Below the pieces are notes generated by a model. The model did no database searches. It was not told the origin of the DNA and worked only from the letters and a program-made list of their open reading frames with translations. A program made the translations under genes and the position numbers. This document shows, piece after piece, positions 46,350-57,090 of a DNA stretch of 64,000 nucleotides (within the stretch, counting starts at the first letter, position 1; each line of letters begins with the position of its first letter). This DNA is from Simmondsia chinensis (lineage: Eukaryota; Streptophyta; Magnoliopsida; Caryophyllales; Simmondsiaceae), in the NCBI GenBank assembly GCA_018398585.1, contig JAGTTD010000011.1, positions 14,375,346-14,439,345 of the forward strand, given 5' to 3'.

Positions 46350-46830
46350 TTCATCTTTGAAGTAGTTTTTGCCCTCTTTGTGCGACCTATGACTTTCGGT
46401 TCCCACAAAAAAAAAAAAAAAAAAGCTTTATAGAAATTTTGAGGTTGTGGTTAGGGTTTGAATAAGTAAGATGAAATTTTGAGACTTATCCAAAAACTAT
46501 TAGGGATAATGAAATATTAAAAGAAATAGATGTGTTTTTCCATATATTAGCAAGAAAAGTAATGTAAAGCAAGAAAACTTAAATAAACATTTGGGTGGTT
46601 TGATTTTGAGTAGGGGTTTGTGAAAAAGGATGAATTTCTCACAAAAATCAAAGGTTTGGATGTTAAATTGTAGACAGAAACATGATTTAAATTAAAAATT
46701 TGAATGAGATTTGTGACAAACTGACAACTTTGCTAAGATTTTGAGTTGAAATATAATTTAGGGTTCGAGTGAGAGGGGAGGAGATAGAGAAAGAACACTA
46801 CTTATGAGGGCTATTTATAGAGCTTGACTT
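46350..46830 (-). pseudogene. P5: 5' part of a minus-strand P-type gene
   Basis: Minus strand from 46800: leader CTCACTCGAACCCTAAATTA, intron-like stretch, then 'AAAGTCATAGGTCGCACAAAG' type start (GCAAAAGTCATGTGTCGCAC in P4). The gene runs into the foldback at 46346 and the main exon is lost. A TATA box on the minus strand (CTATAAATAG) lies at 46820-46811. Confidence 0.5.
46811..46820 (-). promoter_or_regulatory. TATA box of P5
   Basis: Minus strand CTATAAATAG. A near-exact palindrome (ATGTCGACACAC, 46840-46851) lies about 20 bp upstream with respect to P5. Confidence 0.45.
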
Positions 46831-46834
46831 GTAC

Positions 46835-47262
46835 TCTGTATGTCGACACACAGAATGGGTGTGTCAACACACATTTTATTTTTCCTTAAGGAAAAAGTTC
46901 GGTGACCTTCAGCACGTAGATGGTGATTTTGAGTGCATTATTAGTCAAAAGGAGCACAACATTTGGGTTATTGAATATGCAAGTGTGTCGACACACGAAT
47001 TTAACGTTTCGACACACAAGCTTTTCGTCTTGAGTATATGTGAAGTTAGGGTACATTTGTGGTGATGTTGTGTGCTGACTTATAATGTGTCGGTGTCGAC
47101 ACACTTATTACAGCGAGTACTTGTGTCGGCACTCTTTTTATTTGGGTCGACATATGTATCACGTACTCAGATTCTTACCACAAGTACCTAGATTATCCAC
47201 TAATGTACTTAGCACCACAATGTCCCATGTGTTGACACACAAATTTCGGGTGTCGACACAAT
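46835..47262. repeat. palindrome array VII between P5 and P4
   Basis: Exact GTGTCGACAC at 46985, 47093 and 47250, plus diverged copies. The divergent genes P5 (minus) and P4 (plus) start from its two edges, so it is positioned like a shared bidirectional promoter region. Confidence 0.75.
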
Positions 47263-47264
47263 TG

Positions 47265-48615
47265 TCTTTGCATAAATATTAAAGCCCTAACCCCTCTTCC
47301 TCTCTTCGTTTACTTCTCTTTCTGCTACCTCAAACCTTAGCTGCGTCCACCACTCAAGATCTTAGCAAAGTCAACTTCTCTTTGGTACATAAGATAATTT
47401 TTATTAAAAGGTAGGTCTTTATACACTTTTGAAAATCAAAACCTTAAGATTTTTGGTAAGATTCCTATCTCATTCTCAAACTCTAATCCTACCACGAAAT
47501 TTTGTTAATTTTCTTGCAGGCAAAAGTCATGTGTCGCACAAAGAGGTCCCAAACTACATCAAAAAGAGGTGCGGGACAAAGGAAGCTGAAACTTCCTAGG
47601 GTCGTGCTTGGGTAGTTTCCTCTAACCCCTTCTCCACGAAAAAGTGTTATTTTGTAGGTTTGTGGATGGGGAATGGCTTAAGCTGCACAACTTGGAGCAA
47701 TTGTATAATTTGTGGGTTGAAAATTGAAGTATAAAGGAACTGGTATACCCGGCTCGGGTACGTGAATTTTACGCCAATCTAAAAATTTCTGGAAATGATC
47801 CTCTTCAATTGTCCTCAAAAGTGGTATGACAAAAAGTCAAAATCGATGCTGCGATTATCAATGAATTGGTTGATTTTGATTGCGAAGAAGAGGATGATTA
47901 CAAATTCTCCCCGAACTTAACCACTTCTTGTTCCTAGAAAAAGAGCTCCACACTATGATTTAACAAGTCTGGGGTGGATTACCAATTTCTAACGCAAAGA
48001 AGCCGAACTCAAATGATGTAGGAGTGGTTCTTAGGTTTGCACATAAATTGATTTGTATGAACATCACTCCTAGATAGGGTGGCTTCGACTCTGTCTCTTA
48101 CTTGCCTTTATTTCTTTTGTCTTGCCTTCTTAATGGCCAAAGGGTTAACCTTAGGGATTTAGTCGTAAAATTCATGCTTCATATCCATACGAGAAAAAAT
48201 AATACCGCTTATAGCATGCTTCTTACCCGTGTGTTCCAAGCACATTAAATACATCACCTTCGACAAACCCTATTCCGTACAAAGATGACTCAACTAAGAC
48301 ATCTTTGAAAAAGATGGGATTTGAGTTCAATCAAGACAGTGTATGGGAAAAGAAACAAAGAGGAGGCAGGTGACCAATGGAAATAGACGAGGATAGAGAT
48401 GACGAAGAGGAGATTCTGCAGGGTATGGGGTTAATTATGTTGAAGCGGAACAAGGGCCCATGAAGAGAACGAGCATTAGCAAACGTCTTCCGTGCTTAGA
48501 AGAACAATTGAATGAGCACATCTCAAATTTTGAAGCATTCCGCAATGAAACACGCACCACCCTATAGAAGATGATGGACTTCCTCACCTGTAGACTGAAG
48601 CCTTTGACACCATAG
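47265..48615 (+). pseudogene. P4: P-type gene, broken
   Basis: TATA-like CATAAATATT at 47271-47280 lies 11 bp after an exact palindrome. Leader CCTCTTCCTCTCTTCG, donor TTTG|GTACAT at about 47382, acceptor TTGCAG at 47519. The exon begins GCAAAAGTC-ATG: 'MCRTKRSQTTSKRGAGQRKL'. The VLFGRFVDW block is frameshifted (47640-47820; 'ELVYPARVREFYANLKISGN' by frame). The 3' part encodes 'RTSISKRLPCLEEQLNEHIS' and 'NFEAFRNETRTTL' before the terminal TAG at 48613-48615. 48030-48130 equals the fragment right of gypsy-2. Confidence 0.55.
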
Positions 48616-48879
48616 TCATTTTTTATAATTTTGTATTTGTATATTCTTTATTTATCTTGTTGTAAATAATATATTTTGAACAAAATTATGTGATTCATTC
48701 TTTAACTTTTTCTTGATATAGTTATATTTTTTAACACTTTATGATAAATTTCATGTATTGGATGTATTTGTCCTTGCATTCAAATTATGCATATGCATTC
48801 CTGTAATTTAACAAAGCAGTATTATAATTTCACTGGACTTTAAATTGAAGGATATCAAACACAACCACTCATGTACTCA
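48616..48879. other. 3' flank of P4
   Basis: AT-rich; resembles the P2/P3 flanks (TTAACACTTTATGATAAATTT). No gene. Confidence 0.5.
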
Positions 48880-50235
48880 ATTTGACCAACAAAGGACTTC
48901 AAAATCACTAATGTACTCTTATGAACACCAAATATGTACAAAATTCAACCCTTATACATCACTTTTCACGTACTTATAATAAACATTAATGTACCCAAAA
49001 GCACAACAGATGTTTTCAACATCTCCTTAAATGTACTCGAAATCACAGAAATTAGTACACAAATATTTTTAAATAAGGGGGGAATTTGATTTTGAATAAA
49101 AAGGAGAAATATCAATTTGAAAAGAGGGTGGAATTTTTAATTTGAACATAGGGAAATTTGAATTTGAATAAAGGAGGGAAATTTGAATTGGAATAAAAAG
49201 GGAAAATTTTAATTTCAAAATGGGAGAGAATTTTGAATTTGAATTTTTGATTTTGAATAATAAACGTAAAATTTGATTTAGAAGTTGAACTTCCCTTTGA
49301 GTATCTGTGTGTCGACACATGTACAAGTATGTTGACACACGAATTATGGACTTAGTATCGCAATAAGTGTACTCAAAAGCATCAGCTAGGTACGTAACAT
49401 AACTATAAAAGTGATTGTTTGTCGACACACGTATTTTGTATGTTGACATTGTCTACATAGTTAGTGATAATGAGTACATAATTAATGATCCTCGGTATAG
49501 CTCATGTTAAAATTAGTACAAAAACGTGTGTCAAACGCCAAGTCTGTGTGTCAACACGCTTCTTTGCACAAGGAAGGAAGAATGAATTGTGTGTCGACAC
49601 GCATATGATATGTGTCGACACATATGATCCTGATGTTGGTTTCTTTTTGGTAATATTGTGCACATGGGTCGTAATATTGATTATATAAGGCATGTGTGTC
49701 GACACATAAATTACGTATGTCGACACACATACCGGTTGTTGAGATTTTTATGATTATGCATTTAAATTCACCTGGTTAACATCTAACTTCAACAATGTGG
49801 ATGATGTATATGCATATCTCACTCTCTGCTTGTTTTTTCACACAATACTAGTGCTTATTTACTAATCTGGTGTATATTGAAGAAAAAATATTGGTTGGTA
49901 TGTCATTTGTTCTCCTATTTGTAATTGTATTATATACTTCTCACGCATATAGTTATATGTTTAGTACATTCATGTTGATGTTTAGTGAGTTGTGATATTG
50001 AGTGTGTTCTTGGTGTTATGAATACCTTTGTGGTGTTTTTGAATACATTAATAGTGTCATTGAGTACATGTAGTGATTTTGTGCACAATAATTGGACGTT
50101 GTTCGTTGTTTCTTTCTAATATGTGTTCTGACACACGTAATCTGTGCGTCGGCACATAGTTCATGTTCAGTCATGTTGATTCTGAGTACATTCCTTGATT
50201 TTGCATACGTGAGTTCTCAATTGTCATTCAACTAA
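48880..50235. repeat. palindrome array VIII, left flank of the FAR1-MULE
   Basis: Exact GTGTCGACAC at 49309, 49591, 49612 and 49696. The first part has ATGTACTC-phrases in one orientation; 49450-50210 has GTGATAATGAGTACATAA- and TGAGTACATGTAGTGATTTT-phrases in the other, up to the start of the transposase gene. Confidence 0.75.
49075..49270. repeat. minisatellite, same family as 41655-41880
   Basis: Units such as GGGAAATTTGAATTTGAATA and AAAGGGAGAAATTT. About seven units. Confidence 0.75.
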
Positions 50236-50271
50236 CTAATTTCGAATTTTACTATTACAATTACAAATTAT

Positions 50272-52466
50272 GGATGCTTCTTTTGAGCAAAGTCAGCGGT
50301 CTTGCATGGGGAAATCCATGAATCAATTAGAAGATAATGATGATATGTCCTTGGTATTTTCATCTCTAGAAGAAGCAGAACAATTCTATGATGACTATGC
50401 TTAAGTCTTAGGGTTTAGTGTGCGTAGAGGTGACCTAAAAAGGATAGAAAGACCGATATTCCCATATATAGGGCATTATTGTGCTCTAGAGAAGGAGAGA
50501 GGTCAAATCTGCACATACTTGAATAAGAAAGAATAAGGCAAGAGAAGCCGCTCATAAGGTGTTTCTGCCAAGCCAGAATAAAGTTCAAGTATGATAAGCA
50601 GAGGAGCGTATGGTGTGTGAAAGAGTTCATATCGAACCACAACCATCCATTTGTTGATGCCGCACAGGTTTCGTACCTATGATCACATAGCCCCTTAAAT
50701 GAAGGGCATAAGGCCCAAGTAATTTCAATGTACAAATTAGGCACACAACAATCGCAGATTCATCACACAATAGTGCAACAATCAGGGGGACTCAAAATGT
50801 CGGCCATATGAAGAAGGACATGTATATTCTCATCGCCAAGGAGCACAGGGATGCAATAGAATGGGGTGACGAGGAAGGTGTACTGGGTTATCTGTTCAGA
50901 AAGAGAACAATGCATTCGTTAATGTTCGTAAAGTACGATGTTGATGAGGAGAATTGTCTACGAAATATATTCTGGGCGGATTCGAAGTCACGGATAGACT
51001 ACCATCACTTTGCCGACACCATGGCATTCGACATGACGTACAAGGTCAAGACTTATGGGATGTCGTTCGTGATTATAGTTGGGGTGACCAACCATAGACA
51101 AACGATTGTTTTCGGATGTGCATTGCTCGGGGATGAAACCACGGAGACATATGTCTGGGTTCTGGAAGCTTTACTGGAGGCGATGGATGGAAAAAAAACT
51201 GTTGATTACCATCACGGACAAGGACATGAGCATGGCAAATGCGTATCGCGAGTCCTCCCTATTACCGTGCATTGATTGTGTCTGTGGCACCTAAAGAGAA
51301 ATGCGCATGCACATGTACGTCAACCTTTTTCAAAGGAATTCATGCAGTGCTCAATTGTGCATCGGACACCCGAAGAGTTTGTGCATGCATGGAAAATTTT
51401 GGTCAAGCAATTAGATCTAACAGAGAATGAATTGGTTCAGTCACTGTTTGAAAAAAAAGATTTCATTGGGCAGATGCATATCTGAAGGGTCACTTGTTTG
51501 CTGGCATGAGAAGCACACAAAGATATGAAAGTACAAACTCAACTTTGAAACAGTGCATGCAACACAGGCTAAAGTTGTTTAAGTTTGTTCAGTATTTTGA
51601 TCACTGGCTTCTTGATAATAGGGAAAAAAAGGTCAAGGTCAACTTTGATACTCTGCATTCCAAGTTAGTTATCAGAGGTCCTTTAATTAGCATCGAATCT
51701 CATGCCAGCCAACTATACACATGAGCTGTCTTCAAGATATTTTAGGTAGAGCTATCGTACAAGTTGGTTTTTTTGGTGGCAGATGCCTCCTAAGCTGGAG
51801 AATACATGGCAAACACCATAAGACAATATCAAAAAGGCTATTCTAGGTCGACAGTCCTACACTGTCCACACACAGGTAACGAAATGCAATTGCAAGAAGC
51901 TAGAGACGGTCAGTTTCCCATGTCGACACATGATTGCTGTGATGAAATTTTTAGGCATGGAAACCATCCCTCTCGGTTGTATTGTACGATGATCGACAAT
52001 ACATGCAAAGCCTTCCGATTGCAGCAGCTCTGGAGTAACAATGCCCACCGAAATGCAACGCATGATGAGATATGGTGCACTGAACATTAGTTGCAACCAG
52101 CTATGTTTCCTTGCATCGCAAACTGACAATGCATTCAAGGAAATAAAAGGATGTATAGAACAATTGACCGCTAAGATGAGGAATAATGTTGACATACGTA
52201 ATAGTCAAGCTGATGGAGCTACATTTGAAGTGGCTGACCCTCCAACCGTTAAATCAAAAGGTAGAAAAAGACTAACAAAGACAAAGGTCTACAAGCAATG
52301 TGGAAGAGAAGGCCATCTCAAGCGCAATTGTACACCGGGCACATCCAACCCGATATTCAGTACATTACCATGTGTCGACACGTGTAATCTGTGTGTTGAC
52401 ACACAGTTACATTATATTTTTATATTTATGTCAAATTTTTATATATTTATGTTTAGTGTTTTTTAA
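50272..52466 (+). pseudogene. FAR1/Jittery-type Mutator-like transposase, several frameshifts
   Basis: Starts MDASFEQSQRS (ATG at 50272). FAR1 DNA-binding domain: 'FSSLEEAEQFYDDYA' then a TAA, 'VLGFSVRRGDLKR', and in other frames 'LLCSREG', 'CFCQARIKFKYDKQRSVWCV' and 'FISNHNHPFV'. MULE core: 'NIFWADSKSRIDYHHFADTM', 'AFDMTYK' (first Asp), 'VFGCALLGDETTETYVWVLE', 'ITDKDMSMANAYRE' (second Asp), 'CLWHLKRNAHAHV' (C/H signature), 'FAGMRSTQRYESTNSTLKQC' (Glu). SWIM finger: 'CNCKKLETVSFPCRHM'. C-terminal zinc knuckle VYKQCGREGHLKRNC has Tyr for the first Cys. Catalytic residues are recognisable but at least five frame breaks or stops inactivate it. The only MULE transposase in the window. Confidence 0.85.
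52371..52410. repeat. palindromes directly after the FAR1-MULE gene
   Basis: Exact GTGTCGACAC at 52372 and GTGTGTTGACACAC at about 52389. With array VIII they bracket the transposase gene. Confidence 0.75.
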
Positions 52467-53780
52467 ATTGTATTACGTACATAAAATTAATTAACATGTC
52501 TTTATTTTAACCACTACATTTCTTTTACGAACCAATAAATTTTAAATTAACATTTTTTAATTTTAACCACTTAATTTCTTTTACGAACAATATATTTTTA
52601 ATTTATTATGTCATTACTACCATGTTTAAATTAATTATAATATTATAGTAATAACTAATTAATTTATTTTTCATATATGTATATATAGATATTATTTTTC
52701 ATACAACTAAATAAAAAAAAATATGACATACAAAAAGTATGAGAGAGTAAAGTGTGTGTTAATTCTTTTTTTCTACTGATTATCTGCTCAGCAGGTAACC
52801 CTTGCCCTCTCCACATACAGATTTTTTTTTTTTGCAGAGTACAAACGCCCCTATGTGGCTATGCTTCAAACGTACAACTACATAGGCCCTATTAATAATT
52901 GCAAATGGACGATCTTCATGTTTCATGTTTCATGTTTTTGAAACATCACGCTATCTAATAATGAAAAATAACTTGAATGAGTAACCAAAAATTCAACCTC
53001 GAGATACTAAAGGATAATTTGAAATGGAGGCATGATGAAACTCAAACCAACTTAGAAATGACTTCAACAAGATAGTCTCAAACTAAATGCTATAGACCTC
53101 AAATTTAGACAAAAAGGACTCAAAATGAGATAATTTAATGACTAAACGAAGGAGATGCATAGAGGAAAGACCAAACCGAATGAAGTTGTCACACCATAAA
53201 GTTTACCACTTCCCTAAGTCATTCATACCCCCACAATGGTAGAAACGGGTTTGTAAGGCACTTTGAATCCTAGGGTTAACACAGCATCTTACATGGGACA
53301 ACTTGCTCAGTAACAGATGAACAAAGAACCGTAGAGACAAGGAAGAAGATAAAGAGTGTATTATTTTTTTTTTAATTCTAGTTTTCAATCAATGTTCCAA
53401 GGCACTAAATTTATAGGCACAAAGGTATCCCATTAGAGTAACCATTACGGAGAGATGTGTTAGGGAAATATATAAAACATATATCAAATTTAGTCCGCAG
53501 TCTCAAGGCATGTACCAAACCATTTTCCTTAAAACTTGTCTCGTGGATACCAAAATAGTCTAAAGGATACAATGAAACCTAGAAACAAAATGAAAGTAAG
53601 AGCGTTGAGATGATGAATAACCGAGACTTAAAGAATGAGATAATGATATTGGTTTTCTTCAAGTAAGTTGTAAATACCTTTAGTGGGGCTTTATATAAAT
53701 ACTTACGTGTCCCTTGAGAAGGGTCACAACCCTTCAAAATATCCCAAAACATTTCCAAACCATTGTAAAAAGCCCCACAA
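52467..53780. other. AT-rich DNA without recognised genes
   Basis: No family-like frames. TTTAACCACTACATTTCTTT / TTTAACCACTTAATTTCTTT recurs at about 52507 and 52560. TTTCATGTTTCATG at 52920 is a short tandem. Confidence 0.5.
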
Positions 53781-53784
53781 AAAA

Positions 53785-53950
53785 CTGTGTTGTATGTTGA
53801 AGCTGTGTGTCAACATACAAACCCAATTTCTGGGTTATGTAAGATTGCGTGTCAACACACGGATTATATATGTCAACAAACAATGTCCTAAGAGTATTTC
53901 TATAAAAACATGTGTCGACACACACTTGACATGTGTCAACACACAACATT
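53785..53950. repeat. palindrome array IX
   Basis: Exact GTGTCGACAC at 53912; diverged GTGTGTCAACATAC, GTGTCAACACAC and TGTGTCAACACAC around it. No P, Ulp1 or MULE gene recognised beside it, so it may be an orphan end. Confidence 0.65.
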
Positions 53951-54589
53951 TTAAAGCCAAAACACATCAAATATTTATCCGAGACACTTTATTTTAAAAT
54001 ACACAAATAATCCCCACCATTTTTAAAAGCCATGCATCCTCATAAAAATTATGCATCATCTCAGAATAAAAGGAAGTCTTTTATGCATAAATGAGAGTGT
54101 TTTCTGATTGAACCCTTAATTAGTGAAGTCACGTCACAATTAATTAGAGCAAAATAGTTTTGAACCAGACAAGTCCATTTTGACTAACCATACATGTCTC
54201 CACACACAAGACTTACTCCCTACAACACACCTCATCTTCGACTAACAAATTTTGATGCCTTGTGTCATGTACCCTTCATGAGTGTAACAGAGGCAAACCT
54301 GTGTCATTAAGACGAACCTTGAAGCAACCAAACTTTACACTCATTTGGGTAGACCCTATTGATCCTGTCGCTGGAAAATAATATTTAATAATTTCCTCGA
54401 GTCCATCAAGAGCATGTCCTTAACCTCCTTTTCCCCTTCGTCATAGATTATCAAGCACTACGCTGAGATGGAATTTTACTTTTAGTGCTTGCAATCACAC
54501 GGATGATGGAATTCTCTCATTGAACTCAAGACCTGGAATTATACTAGGCGTTGAGTTGAGGGTCTATCATGGGTGATTAAAATTAACGG
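53951..54589. other. unassigned, possibly copia LTR/3' region
   Basis: No gene. Because a minus-strand copia RNase H end lies at 54735-54590, its 3' untranslated region and LTR would fall here, but I could not define LTR ends. Confidence 0.3.
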
Positions 54590-54735
54590 GTTTTACCCAT
54601 CCCTTTACTTGTAATTAAGACCAAGTCTCCAGCAAGGCTTTTCATTAAAAGATCCGCTAGATTATGACTTGCATTTTCAAATCTATAGTGATTCACTTAA
54701 TTTTTCATGAGTTGTTTCACATAACTATGTCTCAC
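54590..54735 (-). pseudogene. Ty1/copia RNase H C-terminal fragment
   Basis: Minus strand reads 'VRHSYVKQLMKN', stop, 'VNHYRFENASHNLADLLMKS' and 'LAGDLVLITSKGMG'. This follows the copia polyprotein end (HIR.RH..VRQL....I..ENLADPLTKGL.....SRGMGL). One stop and no further copia domains; the rest of the element is gone. Confidence 0.5.
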
Positions 54736-56170
54736 TTACGCATTTGAAAGGTGTAGCCCAAATATCACAATTGATAGATATAGGTGATATTGGCTTAGGC
54801 CACTATCTACACCCTAATTTTGAAGGGGTTAGGACAACGCCATTTTGAATAAAGTGCCACGTGATCAGTACATGAGGGCCTTCTTGAAGGAAATCAGGCC
54901 TTTAAGTACTATGATAACGGCATCTTGAGCTTGGCATCCTGAGAAGGAAATTACCTTTGACAATGGAATCAATCACTCGAGGCTTGACATGGTCGAAGGG
55001 TGAAATGAGCTTAAGCTCGAGGGGCTGCTAAGAAGGCTACAGGATAGGCAGTTTTTAGGCTTAAGGCAGTTACTTGGAGCATAATTTTAGTTACTTGGGT
55101 GCTAAGCTTTATCCAAGAGAATGTGGGGGTTTCTAGAAGGGACTTCCTCTAAGAATTAGGACGTGCGCACCAAGTACTTTCCTTCAATATTGAATTCTGG
55201 GCATGTTCATTAAAGATTTGAGAGAGCTTAGTGGCCATACGTGGGTGGAGTTGCCTGGAAAGAAGGAGCAGCCGTTATTTCTTATTTTTATAAATAAAGA
55301 ACTCTGCGCCATTCCAAAGTAGGACATACACTCATTAAAAAACTTGTTCAAGTTTTCTTTTACAGCACACTTGTGTTTTTTCCTTAGGAGTAGCATAATT
55401 TAGCTAAGCGTAGCATAATGTAGATATTTACTGTACTTACCTTAATAGTAATATAGTTCTCGGGCTTCAGGTATGACTTTCCAATTTTAATCTATTCCCA
55501 CAAATCGACAAGTTGAGATTTGAGGCTTTAGTTTAAGGCTTTGACAGCCAAGGCAAGTCCATTGATTGCATTGGTCTTAACACTACTATCACTGCTTGAT
55601 AAGTCAAGAGAACTCAGGTTAGTGCCATTGATTAGGGCTTTCACGGCCAAGGCTTGTCCCTTGATTGCGTTGGTCCTAATCCAGTGACCTAAATATGGTT
55701 TTCTCCATCTTAATCTTGTTTGACTTGAACTCATTAGAGTTATTATAAGTCAAGGGTGCCAGGCTTGAAAACCTGATTGACTCAGGCTTGTAAGTGGACT
55801 GCTGAGCTCTTGGGTTTGTCTTCACCCCAATTCCTGACTTTTAAGTGTACGAGGAAAGGTGTTTGTGGGACCTACTGTGTCATTGTAACTGTCACTTGAG
55901 TTAGGTCCATATCCTTTAATTTTCTGCCATAAAAATAAATAAAAAAATCAACAAAAATATTTAATAAAATCTTTTTAATTCAAGCATAAACAGAACTCAC
56001 GGTCTAACCAAAGTCTGATACACCAACATATCACAACCTTTTCTCCGAAATCAGTGACGTGCAGTTCGTAATTAGGCTCACTCCCTAGTCGCGGTGAGTT
56101 CTTTTGCACATTTGTTTTGTTTTCACATCTACGGTGACCACACAAGCAGAATGTGACACAAAATAGAGCA
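54736..56170 (+). repeat. probable LTR and leader of a Tat/Ogre-like element
   Basis: TATA-like TATAAATAAAG at 55290-55300. An imperfect tandem duplication of about 125 bp at 55515-55700 (TTTGACAGCCAAGGCAAGTC against TTTCACGGCCAAGGCTTGTC). The following TTTTGGCACCCACAGTGGGA at about 56171 resembles the 'TTTTGGCGCCCACCGTGGGG' found just after the LTR of Tat/Ogre elements. LTR borders are not defined. Confidence 0.4.
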
Positions 56171-56755
56171 AACACGCCTTTTGGCACCCACAGTGGGAGG
56201 ATTGGAAAGTGACTTCATTGTCTTTAGCCCATTGCAGATTACCAAAACATAATTGCCGGCCATTCACAGATGGTCAAGACAAGGACGTCTAGTGCCCTCG
56301 AGCATGAGGAACCTAAAGGGTTAGCCTTGTTTTGATCCCCCTTGAGCATCCTCTTGAGCAAAGTCCCATATCGTAAAGGGATGAACCAAGTCATAGCCAC
56401 GACAACGAAAGTGACGGTGATGATGACATCCCAAAAGATTGACGTATTGGGATCAATGGCCATTCTCGCAAGAGTTTCACGGCTATGCTGAAACATCGTT
56501 TGGAGATTCTAGAACAAAGAGTCCAACGAACAATGAGAGAACCCTTCAAGAGACAACATGCTAAAACAAAGCGCAATCTAGCTGCTCAGCTTGAAAACTC
56601 TACTGCCTTGAGTGCCGTAATTAACAACATTGAAACCTCTATGAGTGAAAGGTTTCACAGAGAAACTGATAGAGTCCAGGTTTAAATGAACCCAAACCTG
56701 TCCTCTATTGGTCCAAGCTATTGGGGAGGATATCATGCAGCTTAGGCCTGTACCT
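56171..56755 (+). pseudogene. Tat/Ogre-like leader and gag N-terminal part
   Basis: After the TTTTGGCACCCACAGTGGGA motif, a frame at 56485-56685 reads 'MLKHRLEILEQRVQRTMREP', 'LSAVINNIETSMSERFHRET', helical and coiled-coil-like, then 'SSIGPSYWGGYHAA'. It is cut at 56755 and appears to resume at 62454, where joining at the shared TACCT gives an ongoing proline-rich stretch. No zinc knuckle in this part. Confidence 0.4.
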
Positions 56756-57059
56756 TGATAAGTCTAATTTAGTATATAATTATTTATATAATTTAGGTTC
56801 ATTTTCAAACTACTTTACATCAAACTTTGCTCGCTTTTGCTCCTTTTTTCCCCAATCGTTATTTTCTTACAAAAATCTCATTACATGCTAATTTTTATAG
56901 GTTTTATCATCAATATCAAAAAGTGAATGCAAGCTGCATCAAACAAAAGCAAAAAATGGGCTAACACATCAATCTACACATTAAAATAAGGATGAATAAC
57001 AAAAAAAAAAAAAAAGAAAGGGAACATATCCAATGCCTCAAGGGCTCCCACCTACGCAG

Positions 57060-57080
57060 GGTGGGGGGGGGGGGGGGGGG
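57060..57080. repeat. poly-G run inside the SINE
   Basis: About 18 G where the first SINE copy has GCACCCCTAGACC on its sense strand; a mononucleotide expansion. Confidence 0.7.
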
Positions 57081-57090
57081 CGGATGTACG

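Noticed and set aside
9682..53950. CRISPR-like array (repeats with spacers)
   Set aside because: Spacing is irregular, units diverge freely, and the context is eukaryotic nuclear transposon DNA.
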